From positions 1,150,501 to 1,214,500 of the forward strand of contig JAKIMF020000005.1 of assembly GCA_022605425.2 (NCBI GenBank): 64,000 nucleotides of DNA, read 5' to 3'. The translations under genes were made by a program, and so were the position numbers. The notes under the pieces are model-generated. The model saw only the letters and a program-made list of their open reading frames with translations. It was not told where the DNA came from and searched no databases. Origin of the DNA: Hamiltosporidium tvaerminnensis (taxonomy: Eukaryota; Microsporidia; Dubosqiidae). Positions 12,848 to 21,626 of the stretch are shown here, in pieces; position 1 is the stretch's first letter, and every line of letters starts with the position of its first letter.

Positions 12848-13753
12848 TCAAGAAAGACTTTTATAGTCAATTACAGACTTAATATTTTTAAATCTTTCAT
12901 AATCAAAATCCTTCACCCCTTTTATTACACTTGGTGTTATTGATCTTAAAACATCATTTATTCTATAATTGTACTTTTCTATTTTAGTATAATCTAGGTT
13001 ATATGGTCTAATACCTTCGATTTCTTGATTTGATAAATAAATTATATTTTCGAATTGGCAATCTACAGATTTTTTACCAACTATTATCAAATTATTTACT
13101 TTAAAATCACTATCGACTTCCTCTTCACTACATATAGAAACAGCCTGGTTCCCCTTTTTATAGTAACAGCAATCTACTCCAAAAACTTGAAGAAAAATAT
13201 AAAATTTTCGTATAAGTTTCTGATCCACAACCAAGCAAACACTACCTTTGAGCATTTTAAAATTAAAAATAACAAACAAAGCTTGAAAAGCTTCATTTTT
13301 ATGACATTTTATAAAATAAGAAAATCCATTCGTTAAAATGATTGGATTTTTCATAAATTCCATGTCCGTTATTAATTTGGTACAGCCAATAAAATTGTAT
13401 CCTCTGTTTTTAATTTCTTTCATTATATCCAAATACCCAAAATCTATAAATAAATGACAATCATCCAAAACTAAAAGTTTCGATTGTCCAGCTTCTTCAA
13501 TATTTTCTAAAAATAATCTCGGTGTAAATATCGATATTTCTGGTGAAATGACTGGTGTATCGAACAATTTACATTTTCGTGTTTTGTTTAAGATTTTAAA
13601 TAAATCCAAACATCTCTGTTTATAGACAGAAAGTATCGTTATATTTTCAAATATTGGTAGAATATCAGAAACCATATCTTCTGTACTTCTTGTAGTTATA
13701 TAGTCAGTATTTTTTGAGATACTAAAATCACTTTTAAATGTTTCATTGTTCAT
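12848..13753 (-). CDS. DBP9/DDX56-like DEAD-box protein without catalytic motifs (pseudo-helicase)
   Basis: 301 residues, shorter than normal DBP9 helicases. Family features seen: TPRLFLENIE at 77-86 (motif Ib position); LVLDDCHLFIDFGY at 94-107, the place of the DEAD box followed by the phenylalanine-glycine-tyrosine found after DEAD in DBP9; then GCT (123-125) where SAT belongs and NPIIL at 136-140. The second half keeps a RecA-2-like start (LVVDQKLIRKFYIFLQVFGVDCCYY, 174-198) and near the end YNYRINDVLRSITP (261-274), resembling the RYRxxDALRAVT segment characteristic of DBP9/DDX56. Missing: a Walker A (TRSTED, 21-26, stands where the GSGKT loop should be), a proper DEAD, SAT, and the motif V/VI arginines. 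DBP9 acts in 60S ribosomal subunit maturation in the nucleolus; this version cannot be expected to hydrolyse ATP. CCC lies five bases before the ATG (13758-13760). Confidence 0.6.
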   Translation of the reverse strand: MNNETFKSDFSISKNTDYITTRSTEDMVSDILPIFENITILSVYKQRCLDLFKILNKTRKCKLFDTPVISPEISIFTPRLFLENIEEAGQSKLLVLDDCHLFIDFGYLDIMKEIKNRGYNFIGCTKLITDMEFMKNPIILTNGFSYFIKCHKNEAFQALFVIFNFKMLKGSVCLVVDQKLIRKFYIFLQVFGVDCCYYKKGNQAVSICSEEEVDSDFKVNNLIIVGKKSVDCQFENIIYLSNQEIEGIRPYNLDYTKIEKYNYRINDVLRSITPSVIKGVKDFDYERFKNIKSVIDYKSLS

Positions 13754-14320
13754 GAGAGGGTATGATTGTTAATTAAAAAAAATAATTTTAAACGAACATC
13801 AAACTTTTTCCTTCTGTTCCAATTGTTTTATTAAACTAAATTTATTTATAAATTGGTAGTTCTACTTAGAAAAATTCTTATAAATTTAAAAATTCTTAAA
13901 ATAGAAAAATTTAAATATTTTTTTTAAAAAAATGATTTGTAATTAAAAAAAACGTAATCCTCATTGAATCTTCAAGATTATAATAGTTATAACACAGTGA
14001 ATAATTTATTTGAAATAATAAAGAAACACAGATATTTTGATATGAAAGAACACACTTTGTGCATAAAATATAATTTGTATTTTTTTAGAAATAAAATATG
14101 CGTTGTAAAATCTTGTAACAACACAAGTTCCGATATAAATTTTTCAAGATATCTAAATTACAATATTTTTTAAATTAAGTTGATCATCAGAAAAAAAATT
14201 TAACAGAATTAAATTTGTTCTAAAAAAATATTAAAGATTTAAAAAACTAATGTTAGATAAAAGGAATTAAATTGTGTTTTATTTATTAAATTTAAGTTAT
14301 ATCGATTAATTTTGTAATGA
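13754..14320. other. AT-rich intergenic spacer
   Basis: Contains an open frame at 13964-14173 lacking an ATG; no supportable gene. Confidence 0.4.
13758..13760 (-). promoter_or_regulatory. CCC start-proximal motif
   Basis: C triplet immediately before the ATG at 13753, as at most other genes in the window. Confidence 0.5.
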
Positions 14321-15370
14321 TTAAATTATCAAATCTAATAAATTATATTTATTATCAAAAATACTTTCGTAAATTTCTATATTATTTGATGTTCCATAGG
14401 TAATTAAATTATTGTTTGATGAAATAACTCCATTTATATTTCCTAGTTCTAGCATTTTAAATCCTATATTTTGATAATTATTTTCATTTATTAAAAATAC
14501 CCGATTTTTAAGTCCAGCCAATATCATATCATTGTATCTGTCATATATTATATTTCCATACGAAGAGTTTATATTTGGATCTCCAAGTATTCTTGACACA
14601 GTACCGTCATTTCTTAAAATAAGTATTCTTCCATCACTTGAAGCACAATATATTTTATTATTGTAGGAAAGAATTCCATATACGGCTTTTCGACTTATTT
14701 CATACGACAAATGAGTAAAAAATCCTTTTTTTGTATAACGAAGATCCCATATACATATTTTTGAACCAGGCGTTTGGGAACTACAAAGATTATAATCATT
14801 TATAAACTCCATTGCAGTTATTGTAGATCTTTGGTTGATACAGCCTGTATCATCACTGTTTATTCTTCTATCCTGATAAATTATATTATTTTTACGTTTA
14901 GGTTTTGGACTGCTTTCTGTTTGGCTTATAAGTGAAATTTCACATTTATTTGTACGTAAATCCCATCCTTTTATAGAACCATCAGTAGATCCAGTAAATA
15001 TCATTTCTCTACTAAAATTATTTTTAATTGATCTAATAGAACCCTCATGACAAAATATTAATGAGTTAGTATCGGTTACAACATTATATATTAAAACTTG
15101 ACCTGTTCCTAAACCTAAAGCTATATTTTCTTTATTAACCCATTCAACACAAAAAATTGGCGAATCCATAAATTGTAAATCACAAAAATTTTCAATTTTA
15201 TCGTTTTTTAATGTAAAAAGTTTTAAGTCACCATTAGAAGATCCAAGTGAAATTATATTTGTATTGTTACATATCGATCCAGATATTATTTCACTGTTGG
15301 TTACAAAACATGAATTTACATGCTTAAAGTCATAAAATTTTGATTTGTCAATAACAGGACGTTTAATCAT
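14321..15370 (-). CDS. WD40 repeat protein, CDT2/DTL-like
   Basis: 349 residues forming a WD40 beta-propeller. Recognisable blades include SLGSSNGDLKLFTL (41-54), GLGTGQVLIYNV (86-97), FTGSTDGSIKGWDLR (125-139) and SKICIWDLR (203-211). Two WDxR motifs (136-139 and 208-211) are the type that bind DDB1 in CUL4 ubiquitin ligases. Between these two blades is a loop with a basic KPKRK cluster (156-160), an arrangement also seen in CDT2/DTL, the substrate receptor that destroys replication licensing factors. The CDT2 assignment is inference; it could be another DDB1- and CUL4-associated WD40 protein. CCC at 15378-15380 precedes the start. Just upstream lies a LINE-tail tandem array, which therefore occupies its promoter side. 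Confidence 0.7.
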   Translation of the reverse strand: MIKRPVIDKSKFYDFKHVNSCFVTNSEIISGSICNNTNIISLGSSNGDLKLFTLKNDKIENFCDLQFMDSPIFCVEWVNKENIALGLGTGQVLIYNVVTDTNSLIFCHEGSIRSIKNNFSREMIFTGSTDGSIKGWDLRTNKCEISLISQTESSPKPKRKNNIIYQDRRINSDDTGCINQRSTITAMEFINDYNLCSSQTPGSKICIWDLRYTKKGFFTHLSYEISRKAVYGILSYNNKIYCASSDGRILILRNDGTVSRILGDPNINSSYGNIIYDRYNDMILAGLKNRVFLINENNYQNIGFKMLELGNINGVISSNNNLITYGTSNNIEIYESIFDNKYNLLDLII

Positions 15371-15377
15371 TTCTCAT

Positions 15378-15380
15378 GGG
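15378..15380 (-). promoter_or_regulatory. CCC start-proximal motif
   Basis: C triplet seven bases before the ATG at 15370; the LINE-derived array begins only about 60 bp further upstream. Confidence 0.45.
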
Positions 15381-15436
15381 ATGTTATCAATAAATTATAT
15401 ATTTCTTAAAAAATAGGTTTATAAACTCTCCAAGTC

Positions 15437-15793
15437 CGAAGAAACAACAGTGGTAAAAGAGGTAGAAGAAAATATATAAATGAATAGTCACAGTTGGAAG
15501 AAGAAATTACAGTGGTAAAAGAGGTAGAAGAAAATATATAAAAATTTAAATGAAGAGTCACAGTTGGAAGAAGAAATTACAGTGGTAAAAGTGGTAGAAG
15601 AAAATATATAAAAATTTAAATGAAGACTCACAGTTGGAAGAAGAAATTACAGTGGTAAAAGAGGTAGAAGAAAATATATAAAAATTTAAATGAAGAGTCA
15701 CAGTTGGAAGAAGAAACAACAGTGGTAAAAGAGGTAGAAGAAAATATATAAAAATGATAAAAATACTTTAACCCAGAATTTTATTATATAAAC
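15437..15793 (+). repeat. Tandem array of the R4-type LINE 3' end (about 5 units)
   Basis: Five units, the first spaced about 61 bp and the others exactly 70 bp, each containing GTGGTAAAAGAGGTAGAAG and the following AAAATATATAA. Translated, each unit reads NEES-LEEE-VVKEVEENI-stop, the C-terminus of the decayed LINE copy at 25633-29250. After the last unit comes one copy of the LINE 3' untranslated tail (ACTTTAACCCAGAATTTTAT near 15765-15785). The array is thus a LINE 3' terminus, severely 5'-truncated and tandemly repeated, inserted between the WD40 gene and the next spacer. Small differences between units show it is not fully homogenised. Confidence 0.85.
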
Positions 15794-16314
15794 TCCAAGT
15801 CTATAACAAAATTAAAAGTTCATGTTTATAAATTTTATAGCACTTATTCAATTATTTCTATTTTACAAAATATCAAATTTTAAAAAATCAGGTATTTTAT
15901 TCTTCAGAATCCGAAAGAATTCAAATATGAAAATAGAAATTCTTAAATTCGTAAATTCCTAAATTTAAAAGCAACATTATATTTTCGTAAATTCATAATC
16001 ATTTATTAAAAATAATTTATAAGTAAATTTATAGATCATCAAATAATTTATAAGTAAATTTATAGATTTGAAACTTAAGGCTTATATATCTCAACTGAGT
16101 AAAGTACAAAATATTTAAACTTACGGCTTATATCTTTGAATATAAAATAATTTTAATAATTAATTTTCAATTACCAAAAAAAGAAATTAATTTTGCGAAA
16201 TATATTGTTTTAATCTTATACAGATGAGAAAGTATTTTTTATTTCCTAAGAAAATATAAAATTTGAATTATTTGTAAAGATAGATATCAGATGAGTGTTT
16301 TAAAATATACATAA
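15794..16314. other. AT-rich spacer with short duplicated phrases
   Basis: Contains a local duplication of about 35 bp (ATAATTTATAAGTAAATTTA repeated near 16012-16066). No gene. Confidence 0.4.
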
Positions 16315-16612
16315 GAAATTCAGTGAAAATATTTTATTCTTTTTTTAGTCTTCTGTCTTACCAAATAGAGAATAATAAAATTTTATTGAGAAATTCAGTC
16401 AAAATATTTTATTCTTTTTTTTAGTCTTCTGTCTCACCAAATAGATAATAATAAAATTTTATAGAGAAATTCAGTCAAAATATTTTATTCTTTTTTTTAG
16501 TCTTCTGTCTCACCAAATAGATAATAATAAAATTTTATAGAGAAATTCAGTCAAAATATTTTATTCTTTTTTTTAGTCTTCTGTCTCACCAAATAGATAA
16601 TAATAAAATATT
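16315..16612. repeat. 75-76-bp tandem repeat, four copies
   Basis: Units start at 16315, 16390, 16466 and 16542, each beginning GAAATTCAGT(C) and containing TTTAGTCTTCTGTCT. Copies 2-4 are nearly identical; copy 1 is slightly different. No coding frame. It is a minisatellite in the spacer between the WD40 and SND2-like genes. Confidence 0.9.
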
Positions 16613-17862
16613 TTTTGAGATGTTTATTATATATTTCGTGTATGAAATAAAATAATATAATTATTAAAATGAGAGTGTGAAGATACATAAGTAATTAACC
16701 AAATTTTTTAATGCAGTGGTACATCTAATTATTCTTTTGAATTGTTTAATATTCTATCCTCTTTATCACCTTCTTATATACAGAGCTAGCCAAGGTTTTT
16801 AGCACTCGGGCCATATTGACTTCTATAAAAAATTTTGAAAGCTAAGAACCTCTTATATATGTTAAACACAGCTACGAAAATTATTTCTTCAATGATTTCT
16901 AATAATATTTTTGAATGAAATATTAAAAGTTCCATACAGATGCTCAAAAAATAAAAATATATTTTAAAAATATTTTTATAGAAAGATATTCAAATTAATT
17001 CTCAAATTTTTAAAAGTCTTTCAGTCAAATTATTCAATGGAATTCAATAATTGGATAGGAATTATATAAGCTTTTGAAATTCTCTAACTGAGGGAATAAA
17101 CATTTTTAAATTGAAATACTCAAAAAATATTTACTATTGAACTGTCAAATAAAAACATGATGTCGTTATTGATAGTTTCTATTAGTAAATTAGATAAATA
17201 ATTTTGAGAAATTATTGAGGGAAAATCTCAACTACATCATTCTCATCAAAAATAATTTACGTAAACATTTTTTTATATTTTTTAAGATAAAATAATAATA
17301 ACACGTTTTGTGTTTAAAGAAATGTTACACAAAATGACAGAATTTTCTTTGTATTACAAATTTTTGATAAAAATTATCTAAAATTGTAATTTTTTTATTT
17401 CATTTTTTTATTCAAGAAATACCTACTCTACAAAAAAATGATTTAAAAACCAAATAAAATATATCATTAGACGTCTATTAAAGATCGTTGCAATATATCA
17501 CCAGACTTAAATTTAAGTTTTTATTGAATCTTTGTCTTTAGTAGTATGTATTATCAAAAATCAGGGTTCAATATTTTCTTTATTTGGAAATTTACTATTC
17601 CCGATTTAAAAAATACAATTTTAATCAATTTAAATTATAGGTCAAAATGTTTTTCAGTTTTTTAAATATTTTCATCTTCTATTTAACTACCACACACCTT
17701 AAAAAATAAATTAGTTTCTTATTAAAAAAACTTAATCAGATTTTAAAAAAAAAAATAATTTAAAAAAACTTAAAAAAATATTTATTTTAAAAAAAAAATT
17801 AAAAAAAAAATTAACAAAAAAGTGTAGAAATAGATTTATTTTAAAAAAAAAATTAAAAATAT
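16613..17862. other. AT-rich spacer, poly-A near its right end
   Basis: No gene or known repeat seen; the last 150 bases are almost pure A/T runs (17735-17860). Confidence 0.5.
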
Positions 17863-18252
17863 TTATTTTCTTAATTTAAATCTAAAATAGAATTCATAAA
17901 CAATAGAAATTATCAATATAAAATATAAAAAATAGAAACTATTATAAAAATACGTCAATATTTTTGTTATTTGAGAAATATAAACAAAATCAAATAACAT
18001 AGAAATTATACCTTTAGAGTCTAAAGATACATAATATTCTTTATCTTTCTCTTTTCTATATCCACTTTTATAAATAAAAAAAATACCAAATAATTCTGGA
18101 AATGATTTAAATATAAAAATCATTATTTTATTTATACTTAATGGTCTGTATAATATACATGACACTATTAAAACAAATGTTTCAAGATTTTTAAGATTTT
18201 TTATTATTTCATTGTTTCTTTTCAAAATTTTCTTTGAAGATGTTCCAGCCAT
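17863..18252 (-). CDS. SND2: SND2/TMEM208-like ER membrane protein
   Basis: 129 residues, about the family's usual length or slightly shorter. It has a short basic N-terminus (SSKKILKRNNEIIKNL), a pair of hydrophobic segments at about 25-37 and 41-61, the family signature region LDSKGIISMLFDFVYIS (78-93), and a final long hydrophobic stretch at 101-124. The combination of an L-x-x-KG(I/L) turn, an FDxxYIT-like segment and a basic C-terminus is typical of TMEM208/SND2. In yeast and animals SND2 forms part of the SRP-independent targeting route delivering membrane proteins to the ER Sec61 channel. CCC at 18258-18260 precedes the start. It stands alone, with spacer on both sides. Confidence 0.72.
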   Translation of the reverse strand: MAGTSSKKILKRNNEIIKNLKNLETFVLIVSCILYRPLSINKIMIFIFKSFPELFGIFFIYKSGYRKEKDKEYYVSLDSKGIISMLFDFVYISQITKILTYFYNSFYFLYFILIISIVYEFYFRFKLRK

Positions 18253-18257
18253 TCTAA

Positions 18258-18260
18258 GGG
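18258..18260 (-). promoter_or_regulatory. CCC start-proximal motif
   Basis: C triplet five bases before the ATG at 18252. Confidence 0.45.
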
Positions 18261-18639
18261 AAAAAATATAAAAAAATTTGATAAAAAATATTTTTTTGGG
18301 AAATAAAAAGTTTTAAAGTTTTATTGTTTTATTGTTTTATAACTGATAATTTTCATATCAGATGATCAATTTTCTTTGCTTAGAAAACCGTGTATTTCTT
18401 TATATGATTACTTATTGATTATTATTCTTGCTTTATTTTATCTTTTCATTTCGAAAAGATTTTTAAGTTTAAATTTAATTCCGAACTATTATTCTTACTT
18501 TATATTAACCGGAGGTTGTATCAAAATTTTTTTTATTTAAAATTAATTTGTTTCTCTTTGTTTTGTTACATATTACCTTTCTAATTGTATCAAAAGAAAT
18601 CTAAACAGTTATTTTTATATAAAAAATAAATATTTTATT

Positions 18640-18775
18640 TAAAAGTATCACATCTTTTTTAAAACAGTGGCAAGTGTTATATCGTTTTCATGACATTAAC
18701 GCCGTTCTATGTTTAACATAAATAACTGCTACCACAACACTCCATCAGTACCCCTGCCATACCTAAAAAAATATA
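18640..18775 (-). repeat. 3'-end fragment of the ~720-bp repeat
   Basis: Matches the last 130 or so bases of the repeats at 11085-11810 and 39920-40640, in the orientation of the latter, including TTTTAAAACAGTGGCAAGTG and the CACTCCATCAGTA segment. Only the 3' end is present, so it looks 5'-truncated. Confidence 0.75.
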
Positions 18776-18831
18776 TAAATCAAAAAAATATGATATCATA
18801 AAATTTATGGTCTGAATTAATTTAAAAAAAA

Positions 18832-19923
18832 TTAAATCATAATTTTATATTTTTTTGCCTTTTCAATATTTTCAGGGACAGGATATTTTTGTAGTAAAAA
18901 ATTGCAAAGATTTTTATGAAAAATAGAATTTTGAACAAATTTTAAAGAAATATCAAACGATATATGAAAAGAAGGTACGAAATCAATGATTTCTTTCATT
19001 AGATTTTCGTTAAACTTACGACTTACAATAATATTTACTAAAATAGGACATTCAATAATCAAAGGATGGATTATTTTTTTATATCCTAATTTTCTACAAC
19101 AAATATTTTTAAAATTTAATATTTTGTAAAAAATTATTGTTTTGAGAAGAATATCCATATTTTTAGTATCTTTTTTTGTTTGCTGTAAGTAAATATTAAT
19201 ACAATCTATGTATGTTCTGATAAGTTTATAATTAAAACAATTTAATTTATTGTTTCTTTTGGTTGTATTGCAACTGTTTGTATTTAAGAGACTTAAAAGA
19301 AATAAAGGATTTTCAAATATCAATTCTCTGTTGTTCTTGTCTATAAAAGAATAAAATGTGAGTGTTTCTGGATAATAATTAACGAATAAATGATACAAAT
19401 TTCTTATTTCAACGAACGAAGAATTTAAAAGTGAATTTTGTAAAATTTTTACATCGATTTTATGATTATTTAAATAAATAAACGCCTCTTTGAAATCCAT
19501 TTTTATTGTTTGTAAAAAAATATAAAAATTTATAAGAAATCGATTTAAATCATTCGAATCATCTAAAACTTTCAATATTTCAATTATTATTGGTGTGATT
19601 TTGTAAATATTTAACAAAATTTCTTTTAATTCTTGATTTGTAAATTTATAAATGATTTTTAAAACAAATTCTGGGTCGTTTGAAAACAGTTGTAAGTGTT
19701 TTCGTTCCAGTAAAATTAATATTTCCAAAAATTTGTGAATATTTAAAGATTTATTTGTAATTTTAGTCTGAAATATTTCCTTTACAAAATCAAATTTAGG
19801 ATTTAAATACTTCAAAGTCTGAATACCATCATATTGAAGAAAATACGATAAAAAATCATTTCCATTCAAATTTTCTGACTCAAATAAATTAAAAAAATTG
19901 TATAAATCATTAGTCTCATCCAT
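18832..19923 (-). CDS. Hypothetical alpha-helical protein
   Basis: 363 residues, not assigned to a family. The sequence is rich in Leu, Ile, Phe, Asn and Lys in the spacing of amphipathic helices throughout, with no obvious membrane segment, signal peptide or catalytic motif, so it could be a helical-repeat (HEAT/ARM-like) scaffold. A small Cys cluster lies near residues 276-277 and 291 (NICCRKLGYKK...IECP). The start is supported by CCC at 19929-19931, five bases before the ATG. Its neighbours, all on the minus strand, are the SND2-like gene downstream and SAC3 upstream, but spacers of more than 500 bp argue against co-transcription. Confidence 0.75.
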   Translation of the reverse strand: MDETNDLYNFFNLFESENLNGNDFLSYFLQYDGIQTLKYLNPKFDFVKEIFQTKITNKSLNIHKFLEILILLERKHLQLFSNDPEFVLKIIYKFTNQELKEILLNIYKITPIIIEILKVLDDSNDLNRFLINFYIFLQTIKMDFKEAFIYLNNHKIDVKILQNSLLNSSFVEIRNLYHLFVNYYPETLTFYSFIDKNNRELIFENPLFLLSLLNTNSCNTTKRNNKLNCFNYKLIRTYIDCINIYLQQTKKDTKNMDILLKTIIFYKILNFKNICCRKLGYKKIIHPLIIECPILVNIIVSRKFNENLMKEIIDFVPSFHISFDISLKFVQNSIFHKNLCNFLLQKYPVPENIEKAKKYKIMI

Positions 19924-19928
19924 TATAT

Positions 19929-19931
19929 GGG
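19929..19931 (-). promoter_or_regulatory. CCC start-proximal motif
   Basis: C triplet five bases before the ATG at 19923. Confidence 0.45.
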
Positions 19932-20091
19932 TTTTAGATATCTTACATTTTATTGAGATTTAAACACAAAAAAAATATCTAAAAAAATCTATGAATATAG
20001 GAATGATTAAGGAGTTTCAAACTAAGAAATTAAATAAAAAATAATTCTAATATTCAACCCCCAACTTTTATTAAAAAGAAAGTAAAAGAAA

Positions 20092-20275
20092 ATACTCAAA
20101 ATATAAATTGAAACAAAGTAGTAAAATACAAGATTTAAATTCTGAATTTACATTTTATAAAGCTTGGTAAGGCAGATACTCAAAATATAATTTGAAACAA
20201 AGTAGTAAAATACAAGATTTAAATTCTGAATTTACATTTTATAACTTTTGGTAAGGCAGATACTCAAAATATATT
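20092..20275. repeat. 84-bp tandem repeat, two copies plus a partial
   Basis: Units start at 20092 and 20176 with ATACTCAAAATATA and end in GGTAAGGCAG; a third partial begins at 20260. Nearly identical copies indicate a recent duplication in the promoter-side spacer of the 363-residue gene. Confidence 0.9.
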
Positions 20276-20579
20276 TTTTTTAGAAAGTCTTTTTAAAACC
20301 ACAGTTATGATGAAATATAAATTTTTAAGAATGAAATTCCGGGTATTTCTCTTCAAAGTTATATTCCAAACCAATTATATGCTTTGGTTTCAATCAAAAT
20401 ACCTTAATTACTATTCTAAAAGAATAATTTAAATATGAATTTGTAGTTTTTTTGCCTACACACTTGAAGAATTATTACATTTTTTTTAAATAATTCAATA
20501 AAGTCTATATATATTTGTTTTACCAATGATACTAAATAATTTATTCTTTTACTTATATAGATTATAATTATATACTAGG

Positions 20580-20760
20580 ATTTTCTTTAATACGGAAGAA
20601 AACAATTTTAACTGTTTTTTGAGTACTTTCGACTGAATATATAACTTTTCTTAATATATTTAGAGCTTCTTTAAGATACGTTTTATAGTATTTTGTCACA
20701 ATACCGTCCCAGGTCATCACATAAGGAATTATCACAACATTTTTATAGATAAATAAGAAA
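20580..20760 (-). mobile_element. R4-type LINE fragment
   Basis: Parallels 47530-47680 of the nearly intact LINE, sharing TTTTGTCACAATACCGTCCC and CATCACATAAGGAATTATC; these encode the DGIVTK region downstream of the endonuclease motif. Both ends are lost. Confidence 0.8.
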
Positions 20761-21044
20761 AGACTTCTATGATTATTAAATCCTTATCCTTTACTATTTA
20801 TCAAGAAATATAATTTTATTATTTCAATTGTAATTCTAATGTTTCTATAAAATTTTAAGATATACGAGACAATCCTAGAAAAATATTTTCTTATTAAATC
20901 TCAGAATACAAATATATTAACTTCTATAGAAGAACATAGACATGCAACTACAATAAAATATAGAATACTAACGAATAGAGTTGTTTAATCTGGTATTCTT
21001 ATATAATCTCTCCTATATTAACATTTCAATTAAAAAAACAATAT

Positions 21045-21200
21045 TTTTAATATAAAATAGCCTTTTGTTTGAGTATAGAAAACCATGTATTAAGCTTTCA
21101 AAATTATTTTTTATATATTTTTAATATAGAATTTACATTTGTCTGAGTATAGGAAACCATGTATTAGGTTTTCAAAATAATTTTTAATATATTTTTAAAT
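21045..21200. repeat. ~74-bp tandem duplication
   Basis: Two copies carrying GAGTATAG(A/G)AAACCATGTATTA and TTCAAAAT-ATTTTT(T)A, spaced 74 bases. Non-coding. Confidence 0.75.
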
Positions 21201-21325
21201 TTTAAAAAAATCATTTGAGTCAAATTATGGATTTAATATTTTAGATGTTTTATTTCAGCTTTGTTTTTATATAAACTGTATTTTAAAAGAAAAATTCTAA
21301 AACTCAAATATCTTTGATTTAATTT

Positions 21326-21392
21326 ATTTAATAAAATTCTGGGTTAAAATATTTTTGCCATTTTTATATGTTTTCTTCTACCTCTTTAATTT
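21326..21392 (-). mobile_element. Solo 3' tail of the R4-type LINE
   Basis: Contains TTTATTTAATAAAATTCTGG, the tail, and ATATGTTTTCTTCTACCTCT, the end of the ORF; matches 25633-25700. A severely 5'-truncated insertion about 215 bp past the SAC3 stop codon. Confidence 0.8.
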
Positions 21393-21440
21393 AATAATTT
21401 AAATTTTTTTATCTTAAATATGCCAGGCAAAAATACTAAT

Positions 21441-21626
21441 AAATATAAAATTAAAGTTAAAAAAGTAATTTAAACAAACAAATCCATATCTGATCTTCTT
21501 CTAAATATAAAATTAAAGTTAAAAAAGTAATTTAAACAAACAAATCTATATCTGATCTTCTTCTAAATATAAAATTAAAGTTAAAAAAGTAATTTAAACA
21601 AACAAATCTATATTTGATCTTCTTCT
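21441..21626. repeat. 62-bp tandem repeat, three copies, overlapping the SAC3 3' end
   Basis: Units begin at 21441, 21503 and 21565 with AAATATAAAATTAAAGTTAA and end in TGATCTTCTTCT. The last unit runs into the SAC3 coding region (stop at 21608-21610), so each unit carries a copy of the gene's last codons (EEDQI-stop). It is therefore a tandem duplication of the end of SAC3 with its 3' flank. Confidence 0.9.

Noticed and set aside
13964-14173. 69-codon plus-strand ORF
   Set aside because: Starts at TTG, has no upstream ATG before a stop and no recognisable motif.
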